A stretch of DNA of 64,000 nt, taken from the NCBI RefSeq assembly GCF_002101675.1, contig NZ_LQOY01000151.1, forward strand, positions 1 through 64,000, in the 5' to 3' direction. The notes under the pieces were generated by a model. The model was not told where the DNA came from. It saw only the letters and a list, made by a program, of their open reading frames with translations, and did no database searches. This stretch comes from Mycobacterium gordonae (lineage in GTDB: Bacteria > Actinomycetota > Actinomycetes > Mycobacteriales > Mycobacteriaceae). Position numbers and translations under genes: made by a program. This document shows positions 55,215 through 64,000 of the stretch, piece by piece; within the stretch, counting starts at the first letter, position 1; each line of letters opens with the position of its first letter.

Positions 55215-57584
55215 TCAGTCCGCGGCCGGGACGTGGGCTTCATCGGAGGGCTGGAACTCGGCGTAACGCTGCGCGAACTCCTGGGCGGGCACGGGCCACT
55301 GCTCGCCCTCTGCGCCTCGCACCACCCAGTCGCCGTCGGCTGCGTTCGTTGGGCCCTCAAGGGTGTTGATCGACTCTCCCGGCTGTGCCGGACGAGCCTG
55401 AACCCGTCCTTTCCGGCGCCACTGCCCCTCGCCCACCGGCTCGTAGGTGGCGTGAAAGATGTCGTCGCGCACCGACCAGGTCTTGCCGTCGGATCGCACC
55501 TCCCAGTCGCCGGCCTCGGCATGCATGGTGTGCCCCGAATCCGACGTCCATGTCCAGGGCGCGGTGCGTTGCTCGGCGGAAACGGTTCCGACCCGGGTGA
55601 AGGTTCGCCACAGCGGCCGGGACCGGTAACCGAGTTGGCGCAGGCTCCACAGGGTGGCGGCCAGGCTGCGCACGGCGGCGTTCAGCAAGTCCGGATTGCT
55701 CTCGACGGTGGCCCAGTCGACCAGCTTGTCGTGAATCTTGCGGGCGTCGTCGCGCGGCGTGCCGAACTTCCAGCCGTTGCGGCGGTAGTAGCGGCACCAG
55801 TCCTCGTGCTCCGCCTGGGCCATGGCCATCGCCGAGTACTGGTCGAAGCCCATCAACGCGAGCTGTTCCAGCGGCGGCGAGTCGGCCATGTCGCGCCCGG
55901 ACAACTGCGCAGGCGGGCTGCCCCAGGTGTTCCAGGTGTGGCCGGCGATCTGTTCGACCATCCACAACGCGTTGCGCACCTGGCGCCGGTTGGAGCCGCG
56001 GTAGAACTCGTCGAGTTCGACCCACGGCACCGAGGCCGGCCCCCGCGGCCAGCTGGGATCGATGGTGGCCACATAGCGCTCGTGGATCAGCCGGGCGGCC
56101 CGCTCCCAGGCGTCCTGGACCTGGCCTTCGCGGCTGTCCAACACCAGCGAGTACGACTGCAGCAGGCCGACCACCTGGATCGAGTCGTCGGCGATGCTGG
56201 TATTCAGGTCGGAGGTATAGACCGGCATCTCGGGGAAGCGGGCCGCCAGCCTGGTTCCGGTGGTGGCGGTATGGGTGTCGACCAGGATCACGGCGCTGGT
56301 AGTGGGGTCGGCGTCGCCGATCAGCCGCAGAATCGTGGGAATCGTCGGGCCCTCCGACACGGCGTCGATCGACGGTCCCTCGGAGGCGAATCCCGCTTGC
56401 CGGCGGTAGAACTCGTGATCTTTGAGGTACTCCTCGGCGTCGCGCTCCACCAGGGTCAGCGACGGCAGCGGGACTGCGCCCGGCGGCGTGTAGAAGTCGC
56501 GCTCCAGCGCGCGGCGGGTCAGGTCCGCACACAGTGCCAAGGTCAATTGCGAAGTGCCGCAGACGAATACACGTTTAGTTCGGCCGGTCGCGATGATGCC
56601 GTCCAGGAGCCGGCTCGCCGTGACTTCATACTTGCCGACGACGTCGGCCGCCCATCGGGTGTCGGATCCGCCGAACTGCTGGGCTCGCCAGGCTTCGGCC
56701 AGCCAGGGATCGTCGATGCGCACGATCAGCGGCAACCGCCGCTTGTTGGCCACTTGCGACAACCGGCGGCTGATCAGGTCAAGCCACAAAAGATTGATCG
56801 CCGGGTCGGGTGCCATCAGGTAGAGCCGGCTGAGGTGGCGCCACAGCCGCAGCGACACCAGCGTGGCAGGCGTGTTGAAGTCGACCAGCACCACGCGGGC
56901 GCCCAGTCTTCGGACCCGCTGCACCCGGTCGTCATTGGCGCTGGTGATCACGACCAGGGTGCTGCGCCGGTCCAAGGTCCGCGCGACACCGCTGATCATC
57001 GATTCGGTGTCGTCGTCGACGCCCACGATGGCGGTGACCGAATCGGCGAAGTTCGAGCGCAGCCGGTCCACCTGGGACCGGAAGACCCCGACCACCACAC
57101 CGCCCAAGCCGGTGAAGATCGCCGAAACCGCTGCCATCCGGGCCAATTCGAGGCCGACGGGGGTCGGGCTCGGGCACACGTGCCCGCCCAGCGAGTAGTC
57201 GCTGCTGCTGCCCTTGATCAGCTGGGCGGTCAGCATCAGCGGGGTGAAAACAGCGGGGTGGTTCTCGTCGTGACAGTTCCAGTACGAGCTCAGACCCAGG
57301 ATGGCGCTCATGGTGATGAGCACCGCGATCACGGTGAAGGACACACCGACCAGGCGGTGGCTGGTGTTGGACCGGAAGGTCATGACGCACACCGCGACCA
57401 GGACGCCGACCACGATCGCGGTCGTCGCCATCGATCCGGGCCGGCCGAACCATCCGACACCGGACGGCAGCAGATCCAAGATGGCGGGCTGGAGCGCCAC
57501 CGCGGCGAGATAACCGATCAACAGGACGGCCAGGACGGCCATGGCCCAGCGCACCGGGGGTGGGGCGATCCTCTTCTGACCCAT
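55215..57584 (-). CDS. Four-span membrane protein with TrkA-N-like Rossmann domains and RyR domain
   Basis: 789 residues from ATG 57584 (GGGAGG 5 bases upstream). Hydrophobic spans at about 11-31, 52-70, 79-99 and 148-167, with two cysteines in the external loop. Cytoplasmic part: a TrkA/RCK-like Rossmann unit (about 182-300: TAIVGVDDDTESMISGV) and a second (about 337-460: RVFVCGTSQLTLALCADL), then a ryanodine-receptor (RyR) homology domain at about 588-655 (EHEDWCRYYRRNGWKFG). Two GDW repeats close the protein (692-717 and 751-776). No K+ selectivity filter is seen. It is probably a ligand-gated membrane effector or channel-like protein. Confidence 0.87.
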   Translation of the reverse strand: MGQKRIAPPPVRWAMAVLAVLLIGYLAAVALQPAILDLLPSGVGWFGRPGSMATTAIVVGVLVAVCVMTFRSNTSHRLVGVSFTVIAVLITMSAILGLSSYWNCHDENHPAVFTPLMLTAQLIKGSSSDYSLGGHVCPSPTPVGLELARMAAVSAIFTGLGGVVVGVFRSQVDRLRSNFADSVTAIVGVDDDTESMISGVARTLDRRSTLVVITSANDDRVQRVRRLGARVVLVDFNTPATLVSLRLWRHLSRLYLMAPDPAINLLWLDLISRRLSQVANKRRLPLIVRIDDPWLAEAWRAQQFGGSDTRWAADVVGKYEVTASRLLDGIIATGRTKRVFVCGTSQLTLALCADLTRRALERDFYTPPGAVPLPSLTLVERDAEEYLKDHEFYRRQAGFASEGPSIDAVSEGPTIPTILRLIGDADPTTSAVILVDTHTATTGTRLAARFPEMPVYTSDLNTSIADDSIQVVGLLQSYSLVLDSREGQVQDAWERAARLIHERYVATIDPSWPRGPASVPWVELDEFYRGSNRRQVRNALWMVEQIAGHTWNTWGSPPAQLSGRDMADSPPLEQLALMGFDQYSAMAMAQAEHEDWCRYYRRNGWKFGTPRDDARKIHDKLVDWATVESNPDLLNAAVRSLAATLWSLRQLGYRSRPLWRTFTRVGTVSAEQRTAPWTWTSDSGHTMHAEAGDWEVRSDGKTWSVRDDIFHATYEPVGEGQWRRKGRVQARPAQPGESINTLEGPTNAADGDWVVRGAEGEQWPVPAQEFAQRYAEFQPSDEAHVPAAD

Positions 57585-57675
57585 CAAACCTCCCGTCCTG
57601 CAGCACGCTTGGACGCGAACAGTACACGCGCAAGCGCGCGGGATGGCAACAACAAGAGCTAGCCGGGGGGCCGGT

Positions 57676-58329
57676 TCAGCCGACGAAACGGGACAGCCGC
57701 GCGGACAGATGGGGGACCAGGCCGCCGTCGGCGTCCACCCGCTCTTCGACATAGGCGAGATCGCCGCCTTCGACGATGCCGTAGAGCCGTTTGGCGCCGC
57801 CGACCAGCACACCGGACCGGCTGCGGGCCAGCGCGTCGGTGACCAGTTCCCACGACGACTGGTTACGCGGGCGTCCGTAGAACAGCTCGACGTAACCGGC
57901 CGAGTGCGCCAGCAGCAGCTCGATCGCCTGCGATTCACTCGGATCGTCGGGGTCGGTGACGAAGCGCCAGAACCCCGTTTCGCGCAGCGCCGGCTGGTGG
58001 TACTCGCCAGCCTGGTCGAGGCGCCAGGATCGGGCTTCCCAGTTCAGGTAGTCGCCGCCGTCATGGGAAACCACGATCTGCTGGCCGAACCGGTAATCGC
58101 CGTCGTGGGCGCGACCCTCGCCCTCGCCGCGCCAGACGCCGACCAGCGGCAGCAGCGCCAGCAGGGCGTCGTGCAGGTTGGCACCCTCACGCAGGTTCGC
58201 GGTGTCAGCCGGCACCGGCAGGTCGTCGTACGCGGGGATATTCCGGGTAGCGGTCAGTTTCGCCCGCTCCGCCGCCTGGGACAGTTCGTCGGCGGCGTCT
58301 GCAGCGTCTGAGCCCTCGGTCGAGCTCAC
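57676..58329 (-). CDS. Nitrobindin/FABP-like heme protein (Rv0813c-like)
   Basis: 217 residues. [11 protein letters not shown] (about residue 63) is the THAP4/nitrobindin GxWxGxG motif opening a 10-strand barrel, and a late His in the barrel would bind heme. Family members bind NO or isomerise peroxynitrite; no ligand is proven here. GTG 58329 overlaps the stop of a small membrane ORF (GTGA). Confidence 0.9.
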   Translation of the reverse strand: MSSTEGSDAADAADELSQAAERAKLTATRNIPAYDDLPVPADTANLREGANLHDALLALLPLVGVWRGEGEGRAHDGDYRFGQQIVVSHDGGDYLNWEARSWRLDQAGEYHQPALRETGFWRFVTDPDDPSESQAIELLLAHSAGYVELFYGRPRNQSSWELVTDALARSRSGVLVGGAKRLYGIVEGGDLAYVEERVDADGGLVPHLSARLSRFVG

Positions 58330-58424
58330 GACTCGTCGGTGATCAACCGATACAGCGCATACAGCGCGAACCAGGAGATGACCACAGTCGCGAGGACCAG
58401 CATGATCTCGAAGAACAGCACCAC
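58326..58424 (-). CDS. Small membrane protein coupled to nitrobindin
   Basis: 32 residues from GTG 58424 or GTG 58421, with one clear membrane span ([19 protein letters not shown]) and a charged end RLITDES. Its TGA overlaps the nitrobindin GTG, which argues that it is a real gene. No good ribosome site lies before either GTG, and the frame is open further upstream, so the exact start is unsure. Function unknown. Confidence 0.5.
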   Translation of the reverse strand: MVLFFEIMLVLATVVISWFALYALYRLITDES

Positions 58425-58524
58425 GGGGATGAGTCTATGCGATCCCTTTTCCGTTGAGTCTGCGTTGAGGGCGGCGACCTCTCGGGTTTCGTCGCCCGCA
58501 ACGCAGAGTGAACAGCAATGCCGG

Positions 58525-58827
58525 TCAGGCGACCTTGATGTCCACCTCGTGGATGCCGGCGCCCGACGGCGCCACCACGGCGTCGCCGTTGCCCACCCGG
58601 GACAACGCGCGCAGCGTCCACGATCCCGGGGCTGCGAAGAACCGGAAGTCACCGGTGGCCGACGCGACGACCTCCGCGGTGAACTCGTCAGACGAGTCCA
58701 GCAGGCGGACGAACGCGCCTCCGACGGCTTGTCCGTCTGCGTCCACCACCCGACCGGTGATCACCGTTTCCTTCTCCAGGTCGACGCTGGCCGGCAACGT
58801 CAGTCCTTGCTTTGGTGCAGTGCACAT
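58525..58827 (-). CDS. sseC2: DUF1416 protein SseC
   Basis: 100 residues from ATG 58827. CTAPKQGLTLPASVDLEKE and ITGRVVDADGQAVGGAFVRLLDSSDEFTAEV form a carboxypeptidase-regulatory-like beta sandwich, the DUF1416 family, always next to a thiosulfate sulfurtransferase in actinobacteria. A role in sulfur transfer is inferred from this pairing. It starts one base after the cysA2 stop, in one operon under the polycysteine leader. Confidence 0.92.
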   Translation of the reverse strand: MCTAPKQGLTLPASVDLEKETVITGRVVDADGQAVGGAFVRLLDSSDEFTAEVVASATGDFRFFAAPGSWTLRALSRVGNGDAVVAPSGAGIHEVDIKVA

Positions 58828-58828
58828 G

Positions 58829-59662
58829 TCAGTTTCCCAACTCGATCGGGGCACCCACCAGGGAGCCGTATTCCGTCCAACTGCCGTCGTAGTTCTTGAC
58901 GTTTTTGTGGCCGAGCAATTCCTGCAGCACGAACCAGGTGTGCGACGAACGTTCCCCGATTCGACAGTAGGCAATCGTTTCCTTTTGTCCGTCTAGGCCG
59001 GCGTCGGCGTACAACTTGGCCAGCTCCTCGTCGGACTTGAAGGTGCCGTCCTCGTTGGCGGCCCTGCTCCACGGCACGTTGATGGCGGTGGGGACGTGGC
59101 CGGGGCGCTGGCTCTGCTCCTGTGGCAGGTGCGCGGGCGCCAGAATCTTGCCGGAGTACTCATCCGGGGACCGCACATCGACGAGGTTCTTGGTGCCGAT
59201 GGCGGCGATGACCTCGTCGCGGAAGGCGCGGATGCTGTTGTCCGGGGCGGCGGCGGTATAAGAGGTGGCCGGCCGGTTCACGGCGTCGCTGGACAGCGGG
59301 CGCCCGTCAAGCTCCCACTTCTTGCGGCCGCCGTCGAGCAACTTGACCTTCTGGTGGCCGTAGAGCTTGAAGTACCAGTAGGCGTACGCCGCGAACCAGT
59401 TGTTGTTGCCGCCGTACAGGATCACGGTGTCGTCGTTGGAGATGCCACGGTCGGACAGCAGCTTGGAGAACTGCTCGGCGTCGACGAAGTCGCGCTTGAC
59501 CGGGTCCTGCAGGTCGTCTCGCCAGTCCAGCTTGATGGCGCCGGGGATGTGCCCGCCGTCGTATGCGCTGGTGTCCTCGTCCACCTCGACAAAGACGACG
59601 TTGTCGGCATCCAGATTGCTCTCAGCCCAGTCGGCGGAGACCAGGACGTCGGAGCGTGCCAT
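58829..59662 (-). CDS. cysA2: Thiosulfate sulfurtransferase (rhodanese)
   Basis: 277 residues, the family length: two rhodanese domains, the second with the active Cys in AYCRIGERSSHTW (about residue 233). It moves sulfane sulfur from thiosulfate to acceptors in the cytoplasm. ATG 59662 has AAAGGATC upstream. Expression is probably set by the polycysteine leader ORF at 59791-59880, which would link it to cysteine supply. Confidence 0.95.
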   Translation of the reverse strand: MARSDVLVSADWAESNLDADNVVFVEVDEDTSAYDGGHIPGAIKLDWRDDLQDPVKRDFVDAEQFSKLLSDRGISNDDTVILYGGNNNWFAAYAYWYFKLYGHQKVKLLDGGRKKWELDGRPLSSDAVNRPATSYTAAAPDNSIRAFRDEVIAAIGTKNLVDVRSPDEYSGKILAPAHLPQEQSQRPGHVPTAINVPWSRAANEDGTFKSDEELAKLYADAGLDGQKETIAYCRIGERSSHTWFVLQELLGHKNVKNYDGSWTEYGSLVGAPIELGN

Positions 59663-59790
59663 GGGGGATCCTTTCGATTTACTTCCGATGAACAGCGTTT
59701 GGGGGGCTGGGTATGCCTGTTGCGCGAGGAAGACATGCCACGGGAAGGGGCCCTGGCCGCTTCGAGCACTGCGCAGATAGGCGCGGCTAC
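59663..59790 (-). promoter_or_regulatory. Putative cysteine-responsive attenuator region
   Basis: 128 bases between the polycysteine leader stop and cysA2. Bases around 59737-59756 can form a CCA(C)GGG/CCCTGG hairpin. If ribosomes stall on the Cys codons, the pairing here would change and expose the cysA2 ribosome site. The mechanism is taken from published work on similar leaders, and I have not folded this one. Confidence 0.5.
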
Positions 59791-59880
59791 TCAGCAGCTA
59801 CAGCAACAGCAACAGCACGCGAGGCGGCGCAGCTGGACTGCGCGGCGCTTGGCGAGCATGAGCTCGATGCGGGCTGACAC
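59791..59880 (-). CDS. Leaderless polycysteine leader peptide (cysteine attenuator)
   Basis: 29 residues from GTG 59880. Codons 22-27 are all Cys, codon 28 Ser, codon 29 Cys, then TGA; an Arg/Leu-rich stretch precedes them. TAAGCT at 59888-59893 lies 7 bases before GTG, the leaderless pattern. Polycysteine leaderless ORFs that act as cysteine-responsive attenuators are described in mycobacteria, upstream of this same sulfur operon in M. smegmatis as I recall. It is too short for ordinary gene callers. Confidence 0.85.
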   Translation of the reverse strand: MSARIELMLAKRRAVQLRRLACCCCCCSC

Positions 59881-59887
59881 GTCGGTC

Positions 59888-59893
59888 AGCTTA
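59888..59893 (-). promoter_or_regulatory. Predicted -10 hexamer of the polycysteine leader-cysA2 operon
   Basis: TAAGCT on the minus strand, 7 bases before GTG 59880. It overlaps the 3' flank of lmeA, which ends at 59938. Confidence 0.5.
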
Positions 59894-59937
59894 CCCAATG
59901 AAACAGTGATGAAGCCAACAGCGGCCGGTGGCCACCG

Positions 59938-60750
59938 TCAGGACCGCTTGAAACCGTCCAGGGTGACGGTGACGCCCCGGGTGATGCCCTCGATGATGAC
60001 GTCCGAGCCGCGTGCTCCGACCGTGTTCGGCGCCACCCCGAACGGCAGCCTCTGGTTGGGCAGCCGGCTGGTGAAAGCCCGCAATACCGCCTCGCGTTTG
60101 GCATCGGGAACGGCCTGGTCGGCGGTGTCGGGGCCGGTGAGCACGCCGGTAGGGGTGATCACCAGGGTTGCCGGGTCGTCGGCGGCCACGGACAGATCCA
60201 CCGAGACGCTGACCCGGTGGTCGAAGTCAGCCGATTTCGGTGTGCCGCTGAACACCAGTCCGCGGCTGCCGGAGATTCCGGACTCGGTGGTCCCGCCGGT
60301 GGCGTCGTTGGATTCCTGCGGAGGTGCCTCCACCATCAGGTCGGTGATGCCCAGGTAGCGGCCCAAATGCACCGAGTCGATGATGATGCGGCTCTCCAGC
60401 TTGCCCACCGGGAGCTTGGCGTCGGGCCTGATCAGCCAGGACGCATCGGTCAGGTCGATCGAGTGCATGGTGGCCTCGAGGGTGGCCTTGCCGACGGTTG
60501 CGTGGTCGACGGCGCCTGCCTTGATCTCCAGTTCGTCGTAGTGATGGCGCACCGCCTGAGGGATGAACGGAAAGGCGATGATGGCCACGAACGGGTCGGA
60601 TCCCAGGTTCGCCGCCTTGCGCACGTTGGTCGAAAGCCGATATTCGGCGTAGATGCTCGAGCCGTAGTCGGCGCCGACAGCCCCGAGGGCGAGGACGCCG
60701 ACGGCGATCGCCGCGACAGTGGCACCGGCCAGGACTTTGCGCACGCGCAC
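59938..60750 (-). CDS. lmeA: LmeA-like periplasmic lipomannan-elongation factor (DUF2993)
   Basis: 270 residues from GTG 60750 (GTG 60744 also possible). One signal-anchor or signal peptide at about 3-25 ([24 protein letters not shown]), then a DUF2993 lipid-binding fold with repeated beta blocks. The M. tuberculosis protein at this place, Rv0817c/LmeA, is needed to keep the mannosyltransferase MptA stable and so for long lipomannan. It is divergent from glnR. Confidence 0.9.
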   Translation of the reverse strand: MRVRKVLAGATVAAIAVGVLALGAVGADYGSSIYAEYRLSTNVRKAANLGSDPFVAIIAFPFIPQAVRHHYDELEIKAGAVDHATVGKATLEATMHSIDLTDASWLIRPDAKLPVGKLESRIIIDSVHLGRYLGITDLMVEAPPQESNDATGGTTESGISGSRGLVFSGTPKSADFDHRVSVSVDLSVAADDPATLVITPTGVLTGPDTADQAVPDAKREAVLRAFTSRLPNQRLPFGVAPNTVGARGSDVIIEGITRGVTVTLDGFKRS

Positions 60751-60907
60751 ATTCTGACATCGCCGGGCCGTGTTGGGTTGCTCACAGCCCAATGGCGGCC
60801 GGCGACGCCCGCGCGCAGGTCGCGGGCACCCGGGCTAACTGCCCGACTTCCGGCGGTTGCGTTACGGAAGGCCCCGTCGCCAGGCCGAATACCACGTGGC
60901 AAGTTAT

Positions 60908-60931
60908 CGTTAGGTGATCTTGCCGCTAACG
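60908..60931. promoter_or_regulatory. Inverted repeat CGTTAG-N12-CTAACG upstream of glnR
   Basis: Six-base arms at 60908-60913 and 60926-60931, 50 bases before the glnR start in the 231-base gap to lmeA. It may be a regulator site, perhaps for GlnR itself, though the spacing does not match the usual GlnR box that I know. Nothing else clear is seen in the gap. Confidence 0.3.
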
Positions 60932-60981
60932 TCATATGTCGCGATGAGTCTGGGAGGCCTTGCCCACGACGCTGGAGGGGC

Positions 60982-62642
<1,661 letters not shown>

Positions 62643-62694
62643 CCGGATTCGGGCTTTCTTTCGGCCCGGAGCATAGTTTCCGGGTTACCTGGCA

Positions 62695-63807
62695 ATGTTT
62701 CAGTGGGTGAAATTCGGCCCGGCACTCGCAGCGACGGCTGTTGCCGTGACGCTGTGCGGTGCGGCCTGCGGCAGCGACGACAACCGCGGTGCCTCGACAG
62801 CAAGCCAGGCACTGGGCGGCGGTGGCTCGTGCCGCGGCAAGAACGCATTGACCGCCGAGGGTTCGACAGCCCAGCAGATCGCGATGGCGCTGTTCAACCA
62901 TGTGTGGGGGCAGCTGTGCCCGGGGAAGACGCTCTCGTACAACGCCACGGGGTCCGGCGCCGGACGCGAACAGTTCATCGCCGGCCACGTCGACTTCGCC
63001 GGGTCGGATTCACCGCTGGTCGCTTCCCAGATCGGCCCGGCGGCACAACGGTGCAACGGAAACGCGGCCTGGGATCTGCCGTTGGTGTTCGGGTCGATCG
63101 CGTTGGTGTACAACGTGCCCGGCATTCCGAAACTGGCTCTCGACGCCGACGCGCTCGCGAAGATTTTCAGCGGCGGCATCCGCACGTGGGACGACCCGAT
63201 CCTGGTCGCGCTCAATCCGGGTGTGGCGTTGCCCCAGACCACGATCACACCGATCTACCGCAAGGACTCCTCGGGCACCACCGACAACTTTCAGAAGTAT
63301 CTGGCCACCGCCGCGCCGCAAAGCTGGACCCGGGGTGTGGGAACCGAGTTTCAGGGCGGGGTGGGTGAGGGTGCGCCCCGGTCGGCCGGCGTGGTGGAGG
63401 CGGTGCGGGCCACGCCCGGTGCGATCGGATATGTCGAGAAGGGTTTCGCCGATCGCGCCGGGGTGCCGTTCGCGCAGATCGACACCGGCAACGGCGTCGT
63501 CGCGCTGACCGACGAAACGGCCCGCAACGCCGTCAACGCCGTGACCTTTGCGGCCCGCGGCAATGATCTGGTGCTGGAGCTGGGCTCGATGTACGCGACC
63601 CGGGAACCGACTTCATACCCGTTGATCCTGGCGACCTACGAAATCGTGTGCTCCAAGGGTTATGACCTAGACACCGCCGCAGGGGTGAAGGCGTTCCTCC
63701 GCACTGCCGTCGACAAGGGCCAGGCCGTGCTCGCCTCCGCCGGGTACGTCCCGCTGCCGGATAAGGTCAAAGAGCGTCTGATCGCCGCGATCGACGCAGT
63801 GCAGTAA
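62695..63807 (+). CDS. pstS: Phosphate ABC transporter substrate-binding lipoprotein
   Basis: 370 residues from ATG 62695; GTG 62707 is a likelier signal-peptide start (VKFGPALAAT). The signal ends in a weak lipobox CGAAC. Phosphate-site segments are visible: AEGSTAQQ, TGSGAGREQF, GSDSPL and DSSGTTDNF. It captures phosphate outside the membrane for PstCAB. It lies 52 bases behind mshD and 29 bases before pstC. Confidence 0.93.
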   Translation: MFQWVKFGPALAATAVAVTLCGAACGSDDNRGASTASQALGGGGSCRGKNALTAEGSTAQQIAMALFNHVWGQLCPGKTLSYNATGSGAGREQFIAGHVDFAGSDSPLVASQIGPAAQRCNGNAAWDLPLVFGSIALVYNVPGIPKLALDADALAKIFSGGIRTWDDPILVALNPGVALPQTTITPIYRKDSSGTTDNFQKYLATAAPQSWTRGVGTEFQGGVGEGAPRSAGVVEAVRATPGAIGYVEKGFADRAGVPFAQIDTGNGVVALTDETARNAVNAVTFAARGNDLVLELGSMYATREPTSYPLILATYEIVCSKGYDLDTAAGVKAFLRTAVDKGQAVLASAGYVPLPDKVKERLIAAIDAVQ

Positions 63808-63836
63808 CCGCACGGAGAACTTCGACGGGATCAACA

Positions 63837-64000
63837 GTGACGACGCCAACCCCATCCGATGCGGGTTCGGGTGAAGTCGTCGCCGCGCCGTTTGCGGCAC
63901 CGGCTGTCGTCCCGATCAGTCCATGGGGATACGGAAGGCCGCCGCTGGCGGACCGCTTCTTTCGTCGGCTCTCCGAAGGGGCCGGCCTGCTGGTCGTGGC
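63837..64000 (+). CDS. pstC: Phosphate ABC transporter permease PstC (5' end only)
   Basis: Open from GTG 63837 to the right edge, 54 full codons. The N-terminus is a Pro/Ala-rich tail followed by PPLADRFFRRLSEGAGLLVV, the usual lead-in to the first PstC membrane segment. Identity rests mainly on position behind pstS, so the call is provisional. The rest of the operon lies outside the window. Confidence 0.7.
   Translation, partial: MTTPTPSDAGSGEVVAAPFAAPAVVPISPWGYGRPPLADRFFRRLSEGAGLLVV

Noticed and set aside
55080-57662. 860-codon open frame on the plus strand opposite the RyR gene
   Set aside because: It is antisense to a protein with recognisable domains and a good ribosome site, its translation is low-complexity (Arg, Gly, His, Gln-rich), and long antisense frames are expected at this GC.
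60217-60981. Long N-terminal extension of glnR (to residue 507)
   Set aside because: It runs antisense through lmeA, and GTG 60982 with GGAGGGG gives the known GlnR N-terminus.

Overview
The window is a GC-rich actinobacterial chromosome segment that is almost certainly Mycobacterium. Its backbone gene order (purD, ggtA, esterase, TetR, purB, cyp126, purC, ptrB, emrB, purS-purQ, encapsulin/DyP, pepC, purL, cyclic-nucleotide phosphodiesterase, cpsY, purF, purM, ygfZ-like, pabC-like, nitrobindin, sseC2, cysA2, lmeA, glnR, mshD) follows the order I remember for the M. tuberculosis Rv0772-Rv0819 region. Several genes absent from that strain are present here, and its ptrB is intact, so a non-tuberculous species is likely. 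I cannot name the species.

Layout. 1-3386: the 3' part is cut off from a giant cyclase/ATPase/LuxR regulator. 3529-11831: a serine hydrolase, purD, a membrane Ser/Thr kinase, a gamma-glutamyltransferase, an exported esterase, a TetR regulator and a DUF429 protein. 12028-25684: purB, cyp126, purC, ptrB, an MFS exporter, a flavoprotein, small redox and secreted genes, and purS-purQ. 25750-35285: an accessory redox/hydrolase island, mostly on the minus strand. It is governed, I propose, by an unusual tandem-duplicated TetR protein and four TGGG-N8-CCCA operator-like sites; a MOSC/ferredoxin-reductase fusion diverges from it. 35286-37839: SDR, encapsulin and DyP peroxidase. 37890-43473: pepC, a VOC protein, purL, a CAAX protease and the phosphodiesterase. 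43418-47668: cpsY plus an inserted pair of an orphan MCE protein and a HAD-phosphatase lipoprotein. 47688-53346: an SCP-like protein, purF, purM, DUF3073, a YgfZ-like protein and a PabC-like protein. 53347-57584: a candidate structured non-coding segment, then a TIR-TM-PknH-sensor receptor and a TrkA-N/RyR membrane protein, the most novel-looking pair here. 57676-64000: nitrobindin, sseC2/cysA2 behind a polycysteine leader peptide, lmeA, glnR, mshD, pstS and the start of pstC.

How the genes work together. Eight purine-synthesis genes (purD, B, C, S, Q, L, F, M) lie over 46 kb, all on the plus strand. Most have their own apparent leaderless promoter (a TANNNT hexamer 6-8 nt before ATG/GTG), and minus-strand accessory genes sit between them. 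PurS, PurQ and the short PurL are the three parts of one FGAM synthase. Sulfur and redox themes recur: cysA2/sseC2 with cysteine attenuation, mshD for mycothiol, DyP in an encapsulin shell, and nitrobindin. The right end is the start of a phosphate-uptake operon.

No gap between genes exceeds about 300 bases. I saw no tRNA, rRNA, CRISPR array or insertion sequence. Product names are from reading translations by eye. Rv numbers are from memory of the M. tuberculosis annotation and were not looked up.
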